Assembly: GCA_020638595.1 (NCBI GenBank) | Contig: JACKIG010000007.1 | Coordinates: 174,652 to 238,651, forward strand | Direction of reading: 5' to 3' | DNA from: Rhodospirillaceae bacterium | Lineage (GTDB): Bacteria > Pseudomonadota > Alphaproteobacteria > DSM-16000 > Inquilinaceae | Length of the DNA: 64,000 nt | Part shown: one piece after another, positions 8,653-16,527 of the stretch | Layout: every line of letters begins with the position of its first letter | How positions within the stretch are numbered: position 1 is the first letter of the stretch | Notes under the pieces: generated by a model | Databases searched by the model: none | Told to the model about the DNA's origin: nothing | What the model saw: the letters and a program-made list of their open reading frames with translations, nothing else | Translations under genes and position numbers: made by a program

Positions 8653-8946
8653 ATGAGCATCACGCTGCGATTGCTGACGGTGGCCGCCGGCGCGACGCTG
8701 CTGGCGGTGTCCGCGGCGGCGGTGCCGGCCGGCGCCGATGAGGACGTCAAGCCGGTGACGGACAAGCTGGAATTCGTCGAAGCCGCCGACGGCATCAAGC
8801 CCTTCGGCGTGGACGATCCGGGCGTGGCGATTGCCGGTGCGCAGATCGATGGCCTGACGGTCGAGATCCCCGACGGCTACGCCTGGAGGCTGCCCGACAA
8901 GGGCGAGAAATTCGTGCTGGAGGAGCCTGCGGCGGCCGCGGAGTAG
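8653..8946 (+). CDS. Small exported hypothetical protein
   Basis: A 97-residue protein with a clear signal peptide (hydrophobic core TVAAGATLLAVSAAAVPAG, likely cleavage near AGA-DE). The mature part is about 70 residues, acidic, with no cysteine. A GGAGGACAGGACGAA ribosome region precedes the ATG. It is 59 bp after the preceding gene on the same strand. Function unknown; presumably periplasmic. Confidence 0.7.
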   Translation: MSITLRLLTVAAGATLLAVSAAAVPAGADEDVKPVTDKLEFVEAADGIKPFGVDDPGVAIAGAQIDGLTVEIPDGYAWRLPDKGEKFVLEEPAAAAE

Positions 8947-8981
8947 ACCGCACCGGGTCCGGCGGACCCGATCCGGTCGGC

Positions 8982-9007
8982 GGGCATCGGCCGCAAGGCC
9001 GGTGCCC
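8982..9007. terminator. Hairpin between convergent genes
   Basis: GGGCATCGGCC and GGCCGGTGCCC form an 11-bp stem with one G-U type pair and a GCAA tetraloop. It lies between the exported-protein gene (ends 8946, plus) and the PaaY-like gene (ends 9043, minus), where a two-way terminator is expected. The T tract after it is short (GTTTG). Confidence 0.5.
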
Positions 9008-9042
9008 GTTTGCCGTGGGAGAGGCGGGCGGCTTCGCTGCCG

Positions 9043-9648
9043 TCAGCGGCCTTCGGTGACGAATTTGGGCGCCAGGTCGCCCGGCGGCAGGAAGCGCTTG
9101 CGGTTCTGTTCCGGCACCGTCAGCGGCGTGCACTCGCGCATCGTGCCCAGGCTGCGCCGGGTCAGCTCTTGATATTCTGCCGTGCCCGCGCGCTTCCAGC
9201 CGATCTCCTCGTCCGTCAGGTCCCGGACGATGCGGCCCGGAACCCCGGCGACCAGGGTCCGGGGCGGGATTTCGAACTTGGCCTTCACGAAGGTCAGCGC
9301 GGCGACGAAGGCGCTCTCGCCCACGATGGCGCCATCCATCACGACGGCGTTCATGCCGACCATGGCATTGGTGCGGACGATGCAGCCGTGCAGCACCGCG
9401 CCGTGGCCGATATGGCCGTCCTGCTCGATCACCGTGTCCGTGCCGGGAAAGCCGTGCATGGTGCAGCTGTCCTGCACATTGGCGCCGGGGCCGACGATCA
9501 GCCGCCCGAAATCGCCGCGCAGCGACGCGTGCGGTGCGATATAGCTGCCCGGGCCGACGATGACATCGCCGATCAGCACGGCGGTCGGATGGACAAACGC
9601 GGTAGGGTCGACGACGGGGCGAAGCCCGTCGATCTCGTAGATCGGCAT
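9043..9648 (-). CDS. PaaY/CaiE-like gamma-carbonic-anhydrase-fold protein
   Basis: A 201-residue left-handed beta-helix protein with hexapeptide repeats (PTAVLIGDVIVGPG, HIGHGAVLHGCIV, IVGESAFVAALTFV). Metal-ligand histidines of the gamma-CA group are seen in SCTMHGFPG and in GHIGHGAVLHG. The C-terminal extension ECTPLTVPEQNRKRF is typical of PaaY, a thioesterase linked to phenylacetate degradation; carnitine-related CaiE is the alternative. It lies 19 bp after a BadH-like dehydrogenase on the same strand, so a role in ring-acid CoA-ester metabolism is plausible. Confidence 0.85.
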   Translation of the reverse strand: MPIYEIDGLRPVVDPTAFVHPTAVLIGDVIVGPGSYIAPHASLRGDFGRLIVGPGANVQDSCTMHGFPGTDTVIEQDGHIGHGAVLHGCIVRTNAMVGMNAVVMDGAIVGESAFVAALTFVKAKFEIPPRTLVAGVPGRIVRDLTDEEIGWKRAGTAEYQELTRRSLGTMRECTPLTVPEQNRKRFLPPGDLAPKFVTEGR

Positions 9649-9667
9649 GCAAAAATCCTTCGTGTCG

Positions 9668-10435
9668 TCAGCCGTGCATGGTCAGGCCGCCGGAGACGCT
9701 GATCACCTGGCCGGTGATGTAGTCCGCATCGTCGCTGGCGAGGAAGGCGACGATGCCGGGGATGTCCTCCGGCCGGCCGAGCCGGCGCAGCGGGATCGCC
9801 CGCTTCAGCCCGTCATAGAGCCGGGCGCCATAGTTGCCCTCGCCCAAGAAGGACTGGAACAGCGGCGTTTCGGTCGGTCCCGGGCAGACCACGTTCAGGC
9901 GGATGCCGTTGCGCGCCACCTCGCGGGCGACCGCCTTCGTGAACGACACCAGGCCGCCCTTGCAGGCGGAATACACTGCCTCGCCGGTCGAGCCGACGCG
10001 CGCGGCGTCGGAGGCGATGTTGACGACCTTGCCGCCGTCCTGCGCCACCATGCGCGGCAGCACCACATGGTGCATGTTCAGCGCCCCCATCAGGTTGATG
10101 GACACGACCCGGTCCCAGAACGCCGGCCCCGTTTCCAGGAAGGGGATCGGCTGATCCCAGCCGGCGTTGTTGACCAGCACGTGGATACCCCCGACGCGCT
10201 GTTCGAACAGGTCCACCTTGGCGACCACCTCGTCATAGTTGGTGATGTCGCATTCCAGGACCATGGTCCGGCCCGCCAGGCCCTTGCAGGTCTCGACCGT
10301 CTGGGTCGCCGCGTCGACATTGATGTCCAGCACGCCGACCGTCATCCCCTCTTCGACCAGCCTGATGGCGATCGCGCGGCCGATCCCGCTCCCGGCTCCT
10401 GTCACGATCACCGATTTGTTCCGCAATCCGCGCAT
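9668..10435 (-). CDS. BadH-like 2-hydroxycyclohexanecarboxyl-CoA dehydrogenase (SDR)
   Basis: A 255-residue classical SDR: cofactor loop TGAGSGIG, NNAG, and catalytic YSACKGG. The stretch IASDAARVGSTGEAVYSACK, the following VVCPGPTET and the terminal VISVSGGLTMHG closely follow BadH, which oxidises 2-hydroxycyclohexanecarboxyl-CoA in the benzoate/cyclohexanecarboxylate pathway. No other bad genes are in the window, so the substrate may differ. Co-directional with the PaaY-like gene. Confidence 0.8.
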   Translation of the reverse strand: MRGLRNKSVIVTGAGSGIGRAIAIRLVEEGMTVGVLDINVDAATQTVETCKGLAGRTMVLECDITNYDEVVAKVDLFEQRVGGIHVLVNNAGWDQPIPFLETGPAFWDRVVSINLMGALNMHHVVLPRMVAQDGGKVVNIASDAARVGSTGEAVYSACKGGLVSFTKAVAREVARNGIRLNVVCPGPTETPLFQSFLGEGNYGARLYDGLKRAIPLRRLGRPEDIPGIVAFLASDDADYITGQVISVSGGLTMHG

Positions 10436-10791
10436 CGGCCCACTCCCGTTACCTGCCTGGTTCCCTGCCGAATGGCGGCAATCCCCGTGCGCCTCTCGTT
10501 GCAGGCGGAACCGTCCGACAGCTTAGAGGCCATCGCGGGGCCGAAACCAGCGAATACCGCAGGCAGCACGGCAACCGGGGAAATGCGTCGACCGTCGGCG
10601 CGGCACGGCAGGAACCGGACCGACGGCCCGCAACCCCGCGAGATCCGAAGGGCAGGCTATCAGCGGCGGCGTGCCCGGTCATCCGTGGACTGGCAGGCGC
10701 CGTTCGCGCCCAGGTTCTGCTGTCGGAGCGGCGGTGACGCCGGGCGCGAACTGCGCTATGCAGCGCCACCGCTGACACACCGCCCGGACCC
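10436..10791. other. Intergenic stretch between divergent genes
   Basis: 356 bp between the BadH-like gene (minus) and pyrD (plus). It must hold both promoters. I see no convincing gene, repeat or recognisable box; short open frames here are arginine-rich antisense readings. Confidence 0.5.
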
Positions 10792-11853
10792 ATGATCGAC
10801 GCCTATCGCCTGCTTCGCCCCATCGTGCATGCGCTGCCGCCGGAGACGGCACACCGGTGGACGGTGAAGGCGCTGCGGTCCGGCATGATCCGCGGCGGGC
10901 CGCCGCCGGACGACCCGATCCTGCAGGTCGGCCTGTGGGGGACGCGGTTCGCCAACCCGATAGGGCTTGCCGCCGGATTCGACAAGAATGCCGAAGTGCC
11001 GGATGCGCTTCTGCGCCTGGGGTTCGGCTTCGTGGAAGTGGGCAGCGTGACCCCGCGGCCGCAGTCCGGCAATCCGCAACCGCGGCTGTTCCGGCTTCCC
11101 GGCCAGGGCGCCCTGATTAACCGCCTGGGGTTCAACAACGAAGGGCTGGACGCCGTGGCCGGCCGGCTTGCCGCCCGGCGCCAATGCGCGGTGCCCCGGG
11201 GGGCGGTGGGGGCCAATGTCGGGTGCAACCGGGACAGCGCCGATCCGGCGGCGGACTACCGACTCGGCATCGCCAGGCTGGCGCCGCTGGTCGACTACCT
11301 GGTGATCAACGTGTCCTCGCCCAACACGCCGGGGCTCAGGCTGTTGCAGCAGCAGGCGGCCTTGCGGGACCTGCTGCGGGTTGCCATGGGCGCCCGGTCG
11401 ACGGCGGATGCGTCACCGCCGCTGCTCGTCAAGATCGCCCCCGATCTGGGGCCGCAGGACCTGGAGGATATCGTGGCGGTGGCGGTCGAGGCCGGCATCG
11501 ACGGCCTTGTCGTCAGCAATACGACGGTGTCCCGGCCGCCGGGCCTGCCGCAACGGCTGGCCCAGGAAGCCGGGGGCTTGAGCGGCCGGCCGCTGATGGC
11601 CCTGTCGACGGAGACCCTGCGGGCCACGGCCCGGCTGACCGGCGGGCGCCTGCCCCTGGTCGGCGTCGGCGGCATCGCCAGCGGCCGCGACGCCTATGCC
11701 AAGATTCGCGCCGGTGCGACGCTGGTCCAGCTCTACACCGCCCTGGTCTATGGCGGCCCGGCCCTGGTCGGTGCGATAAAGCGCGAGCTGGCGGCACTGC
11801 TCAGGGCCGACGGGTTCGCCAACGTGATGGATGCCGTAGGCGTGGAGGTTTAG
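10792..11853 (+). CDS. pyrD: Dihydroorotate dehydrogenase (quinone), class 2
   Basis: A 353-residue class 2 enzyme: N-terminal membrane-associating helix (YRLLRPIVHALPPETAHRWT), FMN-binding AAGFDKNAEV, FVEVGSVTPRPQ, NRLGFNNEG, and VNVSSPNTPGLR containing the catalytic serine region. VGVGGIASGRDAYAKIRAGA near the end binds FMN phosphate. It oxidises dihydroorotate to orotate in pyrimidine synthesis, passing electrons to the quinone pool. Length is normal. Confidence 0.97.
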   Translation: MIDAYRLLRPIVHALPPETAHRWTVKALRSGMIRGGPPPDDPILQVGLWGTRFANPIGLAAGFDKNAEVPDALLRLGFGFVEVGSVTPRPQSGNPQPRLFRLPGQGALINRLGFNNEGLDAVAGRLAARRQCAVPRGAVGANVGCNRDSADPAADYRLGIARLAPLVDYLVINVSSPNTPGLRLLQQQAALRDLLRVAMGARSTADASPPLLVKIAPDLGPQDLEDIVAVAVEAGIDGLVVSNTTVSRPPGLPQRLAQEAGGLSGRPLMALSTETLRATARLTGGRLPLVGVGGIASGRDAYAKIRAGATLVQLYTALVYGGPALVGAIKRELAALLRADGFANVMDAVGVEV

Positions 11854-11924
11854 CCCTTTGCGATCGGCACCATCCGACGGACACTTGCCCGGAAACCGCG
11901 CCAGGGAGGTCGCTGGTCCCTGAT

Positions 11925-13187
11925 ATGTCGTTCTTCGGTCACTTGCTTCTGATGCTGGTCTACGGGCTGATCGCGGCGGCCGCCGCGGTCGCGTTGCCCT
12001 ATGCCGGGGAGGGCATGGCACCCCGCACGGCCATGTGGATCGGCGGCGGCATCTTCGTCGGCGGCTTCATCCTGCACGTGACGGCCAGCAGGCTCGGCTG
12101 GGCGGCGGCGATCCGGCGGGAGATCAACCAGCTGTCGTCGGACCGCGACCGGCTGTTCGCCGAGCTGTTCGAGACCCGCGAGCAGGTGCGCGCGATCGAG
12201 GACCGCCTGGCCGAGCAGCCGAGCGCCGCCAACACGCGGGAGGTGGTGCGCGACGAGGTCAAGATGCTGCACGGCCTGCTGGAGCAGATTGCCCAGCACC
12301 TGTCGACCGGCGCCACGGGATCGCCGTCCGACACCCCCGCCGCCGCGCCGGCACAGCCCGCCGCCGCCCCGGCCGCCGGCCGCAAGGGCGACGGCGCGGA
12401 GGTCCGCGCGAACCTCCGGCCGCAGCCGGAACCCAGCCCCGACAAGCTGAGCGACGAGGAGATCCTGGCCCTTCTCGACGATGCCATCAAACGCGACCGC
12501 ATCGACATCGCCCTGTCGCCGATCGTGACCCTGCCCCAGCGCAAGACCCGCCATTTCGAGGCGTTCAGCCGGATCATGACGACGACGGGCCATTATCTGC
12601 TGCCCGACCAGTACCAGGCGATCGCCGAACGCGAAGGGCTGATCGTGCCGGTGGACAACCTGCTGCTGTTCCGCTGCATCCAGCTGATCCGCGAAAGCCT
12701 GCGCCAGCACAACCGGCGCACGGTGTTCGCCAACATGTCGACCTACAGCCTGGGCGATGCCGATTTCATGCGCCAGCTGTTCGAATTCCTGAACGCCAAT
12801 ACCGCGCTGGCCCCGCATCTGGTGCTGGAATTCCGCATGGACGACCTGCGCGCGGCCTTGCGCGACCTGCGCCCGCAGATGGACCGGATGGCCAGGCTCG
12901 GCTTCCGCTTCTCCATCGACGAGGCCCACGACCTGGCACGCCTGGATGCCGAAGTCCTGGCGTCGGCGCATATCCGCTTCGTCAAGATCAATGCCGCGAC
13001 GCTGCTGAAGGAACAGGCGGCGATACCGCCCCTGGACGTCACCGCGGCCAAGCGCGACCTCGACCGCTCGGCCATCGACCTGATCGTCGAGGGCATCGCC
13101 GACGAGGAGACGTTGCGCGAGCTCGTTGGCCTGCCGATCGACTACGGCGAGGGCCCGCTGTTCCGTGACACCTCGCTGCGGCCATAG
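11925..13187 (+). CDS. TipF-like membrane protein with degenerate EAL domain
   Basis: A 420-residue protein: two membrane segments (about residues 5-25 and 36-53), a coiled coil (about 60-125), a Pro/Ala linker (about 135-170) and an EAL domain (about 178-415). The EAL motif is EAF (212-214), the downstream metal motif is SIDEAHD instead of the DDFG type, and the acidic ELTE site is EFRMDD. Loss of these residues argues against phosphodiesterase activity and for c-di-GMP binding or structure. This architecture matches TipF, which places the flagellum in Caulobacter. No other flagellar gene is nearby. Confidence 0.65.
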   Translation: MSFFGHLLLMLVYGLIAAAAAVALPYAGEGMAPRTAMWIGGGIFVGGFILHVTASRLGWAAAIRREINQLSSDRDRLFAELFETREQVRAIEDRLAEQPSAANTREVVRDEVKMLHGLLEQIAQHLSTGATGSPSDTPAAAPAQPAAAPAAGRKGDGAEVRANLRPQPEPSPDKLSDEEILALLDDAIKRDRIDIALSPIVTLPQRKTRHFEAFSRIMTTTGHYLLPDQYQAIAEREGLIVPVDNLLLFRCIQLIRESLRQHNRRTVFANMSTYSLGDADFMRQLFEFLNANTALAPHLVLEFRMDDLRAALRDLRPQMDRMARLGFRFSIDEAHDLARLDAEVLASAHIRFVKINAATLLKEQAAIPPLDVTAAKRDLDRSAIDLIVEGIADEETLRELVGLPIDYGEGPLFRDTSLRP

Positions 13188-13234
13188 CGTCCCGTTACCG
13201 GCCGCCCCGATCCGCCACCTGAAGTGTTGCCGCG

Positions 13235-14143
13235 ATGGACCATTCCCAGACTGCCAGTCAGACCGACGTCGATCGCCCGCCGCCCCTGCTGCCGGGGCTC
13301 GCCGGCCTGGCCGACCGGTATGATGGCTTCATCCTCGACCTGTGGGGGGTGGTGCATGACGGCTTGCAGCCCTATCCCCACGCCGTCGACTGCATGATGC
13401 GCCTGCGCCGCGCCGGCAAACAGGTTTGCCTGCTCAGCAATGCGCCGCGCCGCATCGCCAGCGTGACGGCAAGGCTGCGCGAGATCGGGGTGCCAGACGA
13501 TGCCTACGATCACGTCCTGTCGTCGGGCGAGGCCACGCATCTGGCCCTGCGCGACCGGCCGGATGCGTTCCACCGTGGCCTCGGCGACCGCTGTTTCCAC
13601 CTGGGCCCGCCCCGCGACAACGATGTCCATGAGGGCCTGCCGCTGGCGGTCGTCGCCGCGCCGGAGGACGCGAGCTTCGTGCTGGCGACGGGCATCAACG
13701 ACTGGGACGAGACGGTGGAGGACTACGAGCCTGTCTTGCAGCGCTGTGCCGCCGCCGGCCTGCCCATGGTCTGTGCCAATCCCGACCTGGTCGTCGTCGT
13801 CGGCGACATCCTGGCCGTCTGCGCCGGCCTGATGGCCCAGCGGTATGAGGAACTGGGCGGCCGTGTCGCCTATCACGGCAAGCCGCACGCGCCGGTCTAT
13901 CAGCGCTGCTTTGCCATGATGGACCTGCCGCGGCCGCGTGTCCTTGCCATCGGCGACAGCTTGCGCACCGACATCGCCGGGGCGGCGGCGGCGGCCATCG
14001 ACAGCATCTTCGTCACCGGCGGCATCCACCGCGAGGAACTGGGATGCGATGCCGACGGCAACGCCGATCCCGACCGCCTGCGCACGGCCCTGGCCGAGTC
14101 CCCGCACCGGCCGACAGCGATCCTTCCCGGCCTGCGGTGGTGA
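13235..14143 (+). CDS. HAD-superfamily class IIA hydrolase (TIGR01459-like)
   Basis: A 302-residue phosphatase-fold protein. Motif I is ILDLWGVVHDG with nucleophile Asp35; motif II serine is in CLLSNAPRR; motif III/IV is the HGKPHAPVY lysine and IGDSLRTDIAGA. The C2 cap sits between, which defines class IIA (NagD-like). Such proteins remove phosphate from sugar or nucleotide phosphates; the substrate of this alphaproteobacterial subgroup is not established. It is followed 64 bp later by an enolase-superfamily gene on the same strand. Confidence 0.85.
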   Translation: MDHSQTASQTDVDRPPPLLPGLAGLADRYDGFILDLWGVVHDGLQPYPHAVDCMMRLRRAGKQVCLLSNAPRRIASVTARLREIGVPDDAYDHVLSSGEATHLALRDRPDAFHRGLGDRCFHLGPPRDNDVHEGLPLAVVAAPEDASFVLATGINDWDETVEDYEPVLQRCAAAGLPMVCANPDLVVVVGDILAVCAGLMAQRYEELGGRVAYHGKPHAPVYQRCFAMMDLPRPRVLAIGDSLRTDIAGAAAAAIDSIFVTGGIHREELGCDADGNADPDRLRTALAESPHRPTAILPGLRW

Positions 14144-14207
14144 AGGTGCCGCGGGGGATCGCCCGGGGCCGGGCCGGCACCGCCGGCCAGCAAGGGGGGA
14201 GGAAGCG

Positions 14208-15320
14208 ATGAAGATCGCGCGGATCGCCGTCAGCCACCATGCCCTGGATCTCGATCTGCCCTTTCCTGCGGCTTGGGATCCCGAGCCGCGCTGGCGGTTC
14301 GTCGCCACCGTCGTGCGCGTCATCACCGACGACGGCCTGGAAGGGATCGGCAGCGGCGATGCCATGCCGGGCTTCGCCGGCCATGAGCCCCTGTTCGTCG
14401 GCCGCGACCCCCGCGACCTGGACCGCCATCACCGCGTCATCGACAACCTGTCGTTCCACTATGGCCGCTGCTGGCCGCTGGACCTGGCGCTGTGGGACCT
14501 GTTCGGCAAGATCGCCGGGCAGCCCTGCTGGCGGCTGCTGGGCGGTGCTTCGCCGCGCTTACGGCTCTATGCGTCGACCGGCATGCATCTGCCGCCGCGG
14601 GCCACCGTCGAGGTCGTGGAGCATGCCCGGTCCTGCGGCTTCGATGCGGTCAAGCTGCGCTTCTGCGCCGCCGACTGGCGCGACGATGTCGCCCGGGTGG
14701 AGGCGGTGCGTGCGCGTCTGGGGGATGCCGTCACACTGCTGGTCGACGCCAACCAGGGCTGGCGCATGCCCTGGGATGCCTCGGCCCCGTGGACGCTGAA
14801 GGACGCGATGGCCGTCGCCCGTGCGCTGGAGCCCCTGGATGTCTATTGGCTGGAGGAACCGCTGCACCGCGCCGACCGCGACGGCATGCGGGCCTTGCGG
14901 CAGGCGACCGGCATCCGCATCGCCGGCGGCGAGATGGCCCGCGAGGCGCACGACCTGACCGGGCTGATCGACGGCGGCTGCCTGGATGTGCTGCAACCCG
15001 ATGCGGCACTGGTCGGCGGTATCACCGGGCTCAGGCGCATCGCCGACCACTGCCGCACCAAGGGCTTGATGTTCACGCCCCATACCTGGGGCAACGGCAT
15101 CGGCCTGTTGGCCAATGCCCAGCTGACCGCCGGGTGCGGCGCGCCATGCCCGTTCCTGGAGTTCCCGCACGACCCCCCGACCTGGACGCCGGACCGTCGT
15201 GACTTCATCCTGGCCCGGCCGGTCAACGCCGATGGCGACGGCCACTTGACGCTGCCGGAGACGCCGGGCCTGGGGATCGAGCTGGACGAGGAACGCCTGG
15301 CGGCAACCCGCATCGGATAG
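14208..15320 (+). CDS. Mandelate racemase/muconate lactonizing enzyme family protein
   Basis: A 370-residue enolase-superfamily enzyme. The barrel carries AVKLRF (KxR where many members have KxK), metal ligands in VDANQGW, WLEEP and IAGGEMA, and a histidine in FTPHTWGNGIG, as in the mandelate racemase subgroup. Most likely an acid-sugar dehydratase or racemase; the substrate cannot be told from sequence. The start has a GGGGGGAGGAAG site just upstream. It may form an operon with the HAD gene before it. Confidence 0.85.
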   Translation: MKIARIAVSHHALDLDLPFPAAWDPEPRWRFVATVVRVITDDGLEGIGSGDAMPGFAGHEPLFVGRDPRDLDRHHRVIDNLSFHYGRCWPLDLALWDLFGKIAGQPCWRLLGGASPRLRLYASTGMHLPPRATVEVVEHARSCGFDAVKLRFCAADWRDDVARVEAVRARLGDAVTLLVDANQGWRMPWDASAPWTLKDAMAVARALEPLDVYWLEEPLHRADRDGMRALRQATGIRIAGGEMAREAHDLTGLIDGGCLDVLQPDAALVGGITGLRRIADHCRTKGLMFTPHTWGNGIGLLANAQLTAGCGAPCPFLEFPHDPPTWTPDRRDFILARPVNADGDGHLTLPETPGLGIELDEERLAATRIG

Positions 15321-15374
15321 GGCGCGGCGGAGGGGCAATGTCGGCCCGCCGCCCGTGCGGCTATTTCATATAAT

Positions 15375-15538
15375 TGGAGTCTGATTCACCGATGACGTCG
15401 ATCCGACGTCATCGGATCAGGCTCTCGAGCAGGATGACATCAGGCTGACTCAGCCTGATGTCTGAATCCTGCTCCATTTCATATGGTTAGAGCCTGATTC
15501 ACCGATGACGCCGATCCGGCGTCATCGGATCAGGCTCT
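15375..15538. repeat. Cluster of three extragenic palindromes (B-A-B order)
   Basis: Unit B (15375-15425 and 15489-15538) has outer arms AGAGCCTGAT/ATCAGGCTCT, a 3-base TCA bulge, and inner arms CCGATGACGCCG/CGGCGTCATCGG around a 3-base loop; the second copy is a perfect pairing. Unit A (15427-15474) has outer arms GAGCAGGAT/ATCCTGCTC and perfect inner 13-base arms GACATCAGGCTGA/TCAGCCTGATGTC. Both B units are preceded by ATTTCATAT. An A-B pair recurs at 25078-25190. Looks like a REP/BIME-type family; the cluster overlaps the stop codon of the HicB-like gene. Confidence 0.85.
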
Positions 15539-16034
15539 ATGCGACCAGCCGTTGTTCGATCGTCCGCGTCAGCCAGGCGTTCAGGCTGACGCCCGCCTTT
15601 TCCGCAGCGTCGGTGGCACGCGCCTTCAGCGTCGTCGGCAGGCGCAGGCAATAGGTCGCGGTCTGGCCGTCCTCGTTGTCCGCCGCCTCGCCGAACAGGT
15701 GGTCGAAGACGAAGTGCTGCTGGGTTTCCACCAGCCAAGCCCGGGCTTCGTCCCCGCCCAGCGGCCGGATGTCGGCAACGTCGCTGTCGTCCAGCCCGAC
15801 GCGATAGGCCTGCGCGCCGTCATCCCACCGCATCACCCAGGAATACTGCGGCCTGTCGCCGTCGCGCCGCGCCCACTCCGACTCCTCGCCACCGGCGCCG
15901 GCCAGGAAGAACCCGCCGTCGCGCGCCTGATAGAGGATCGCAAAGTGGCCGTCCTTGCCGTGTCCGCGGTCGTCGCGGGCGATCCGGGTGGCCGTGTCGG
16001 TATTGAACGCCCGACCGTCGATGATCCGTTTCAT
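15537..16034 (-). CDS. HicB-family antitoxin-like protein
   Basis: A 165-residue protein. The C-terminal 40 residues (LRLPTTLKARATDAAEKAG, then SLNAWLTRTIEQRL) form a ribbon-helix-helix DNA-binding domain as in HicB antitoxins. The N-terminal part (RIIDGRAFNTDTATRIARDD, then ILYQARDGGFFLAG) is a separate domain found with such antitoxins. No HicA-like toxin is adjacent; the upstream side is occupied by the IS element. The ATG at 16034 is preceded by GCAGGAGGG. A large palindrome 30-75 bp upstream is a likely self-regulation site. Confidence 0.7.
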   Translation of the reverse strand: MKRIIDGRAFNTDTATRIARDDRGHGKDGHFAILYQARDGGFFLAGAGGEESEWARRDGDRPQYSWVMRWDDGAQAYRVGLDDSDVADIRPLGGDEARAWLVETQQHFVFDHLFGEAADNEDGQTATYCLRLPTTLKARATDAAEKAGVSLNAWLTRTIEQRLVA

Positions 16035-16063
16035 GACACCCTCCTGCGGGATCGGCTCTGCCG

Positions 16064-16109
16064 CCCGCTTGTGTGATATCATCTCGGAAAATGATATCAT
16101 ACAAGCGGG
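16064..16109. promoter_or_regulatory. Operator-like palindrome upstream of the HicB-like gene
   Basis: Nineteen-base arms, CCCGCTTGT plus GTGATATCAT on the left and ATGATATCAT plus ACAAGCGGG on the right, pair with one mismatch around an 8-base centre (CTCGGAAA). Each ATGATATCAT half is itself a palindrome. Position between promoter region and start of a ribbon-helix-helix gene suggests autoregulation. Confidence 0.65.
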
Positions 16110-16169
16110 AGACGTGCAAATCGGCAGGCGAGTACAGGGGGCGGGACATCGCACTTGAGGCGGGCGACG

Positions 16170-16177
16170 GATCGCGG
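16170..16177. repeat. Left target-site duplication
   Basis: GATCGCGG directly abuts the left inverted repeat of the IS element and is repeated at 18787-18794. Confidence 0.9.
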
Positions 16178-16193
16178 GGTAGTGTCTCAGTTT
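16178..16193. repeat. Left terminal inverted repeat
   Basis: GGTAGTGTCTCAGTTT, the exact reverse complement of 18771-18786. Confidence 0.95.
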
Positions 16194-16284
16194 GCAATTC
16201 GGCGCCCTTGACTCCGGGTGGACGCGCCGTCGCGGCGACCCCACCTCCATGGTATGCTCTCATGAGCCAGCACATGGAGCCAGC

Positions 16285-16527
16285 ATGCCGAAGGGACCCC
16301 AGGGCCAGAAACGTCCTGCCGACGTGATCGGCAACGCCGTCACCGTGGCCAAGATCGCCACGGGTGAGATGGACGACACGGTCGAGGACGACGGTAAGGA
16401 CAAGGCTGCCCAATCGCTCGGGCGTAAAGGTGGGCGAGCGCGCGCTGGTAAGTTGACGGCTGATCAACGCTCGGAAATTGCACGGAAGGGCGCTAGAAAT
16501 CGGTGGAAAGTCTCCGTTGACGAGTAA
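16285..16527 (+). CDS. Small KGG-type basic protein (IS passenger)
   Basis: An 80-residue protein starting MPKGPQGQKRPADVIGNAV; the C-terminal half contains LGRKGGRARAGKLTADQRSE and IARKGARNRW, a repeated (K)GG-x-A-R pattern of small DNA- or stress-associated proteins. Upstream in-frame codons to 16192 begin within the terminal repeat and are not used. Its 3' end overlaps the 3' end of the ATPase gene on the other strand by 35 bp. Function unknown; many homologues are called RNA-binding or regulatory without proof. Confidence 0.75.
   Translation: MPKGPQGQKRPADVIGNAVTVAKIATGEMDDTVEDDGKDKAAQSLGRKGGRARAGKLTADQRSEIARKGARNRWKVSVDE

Noticed and set aside
16192..16284. N-terminal extension of the KGG protein
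   Set aside because: It would start inside the terminal inverted repeat of the IS element and lacks similarity to the family, which begins MPKGPQGQKRP.
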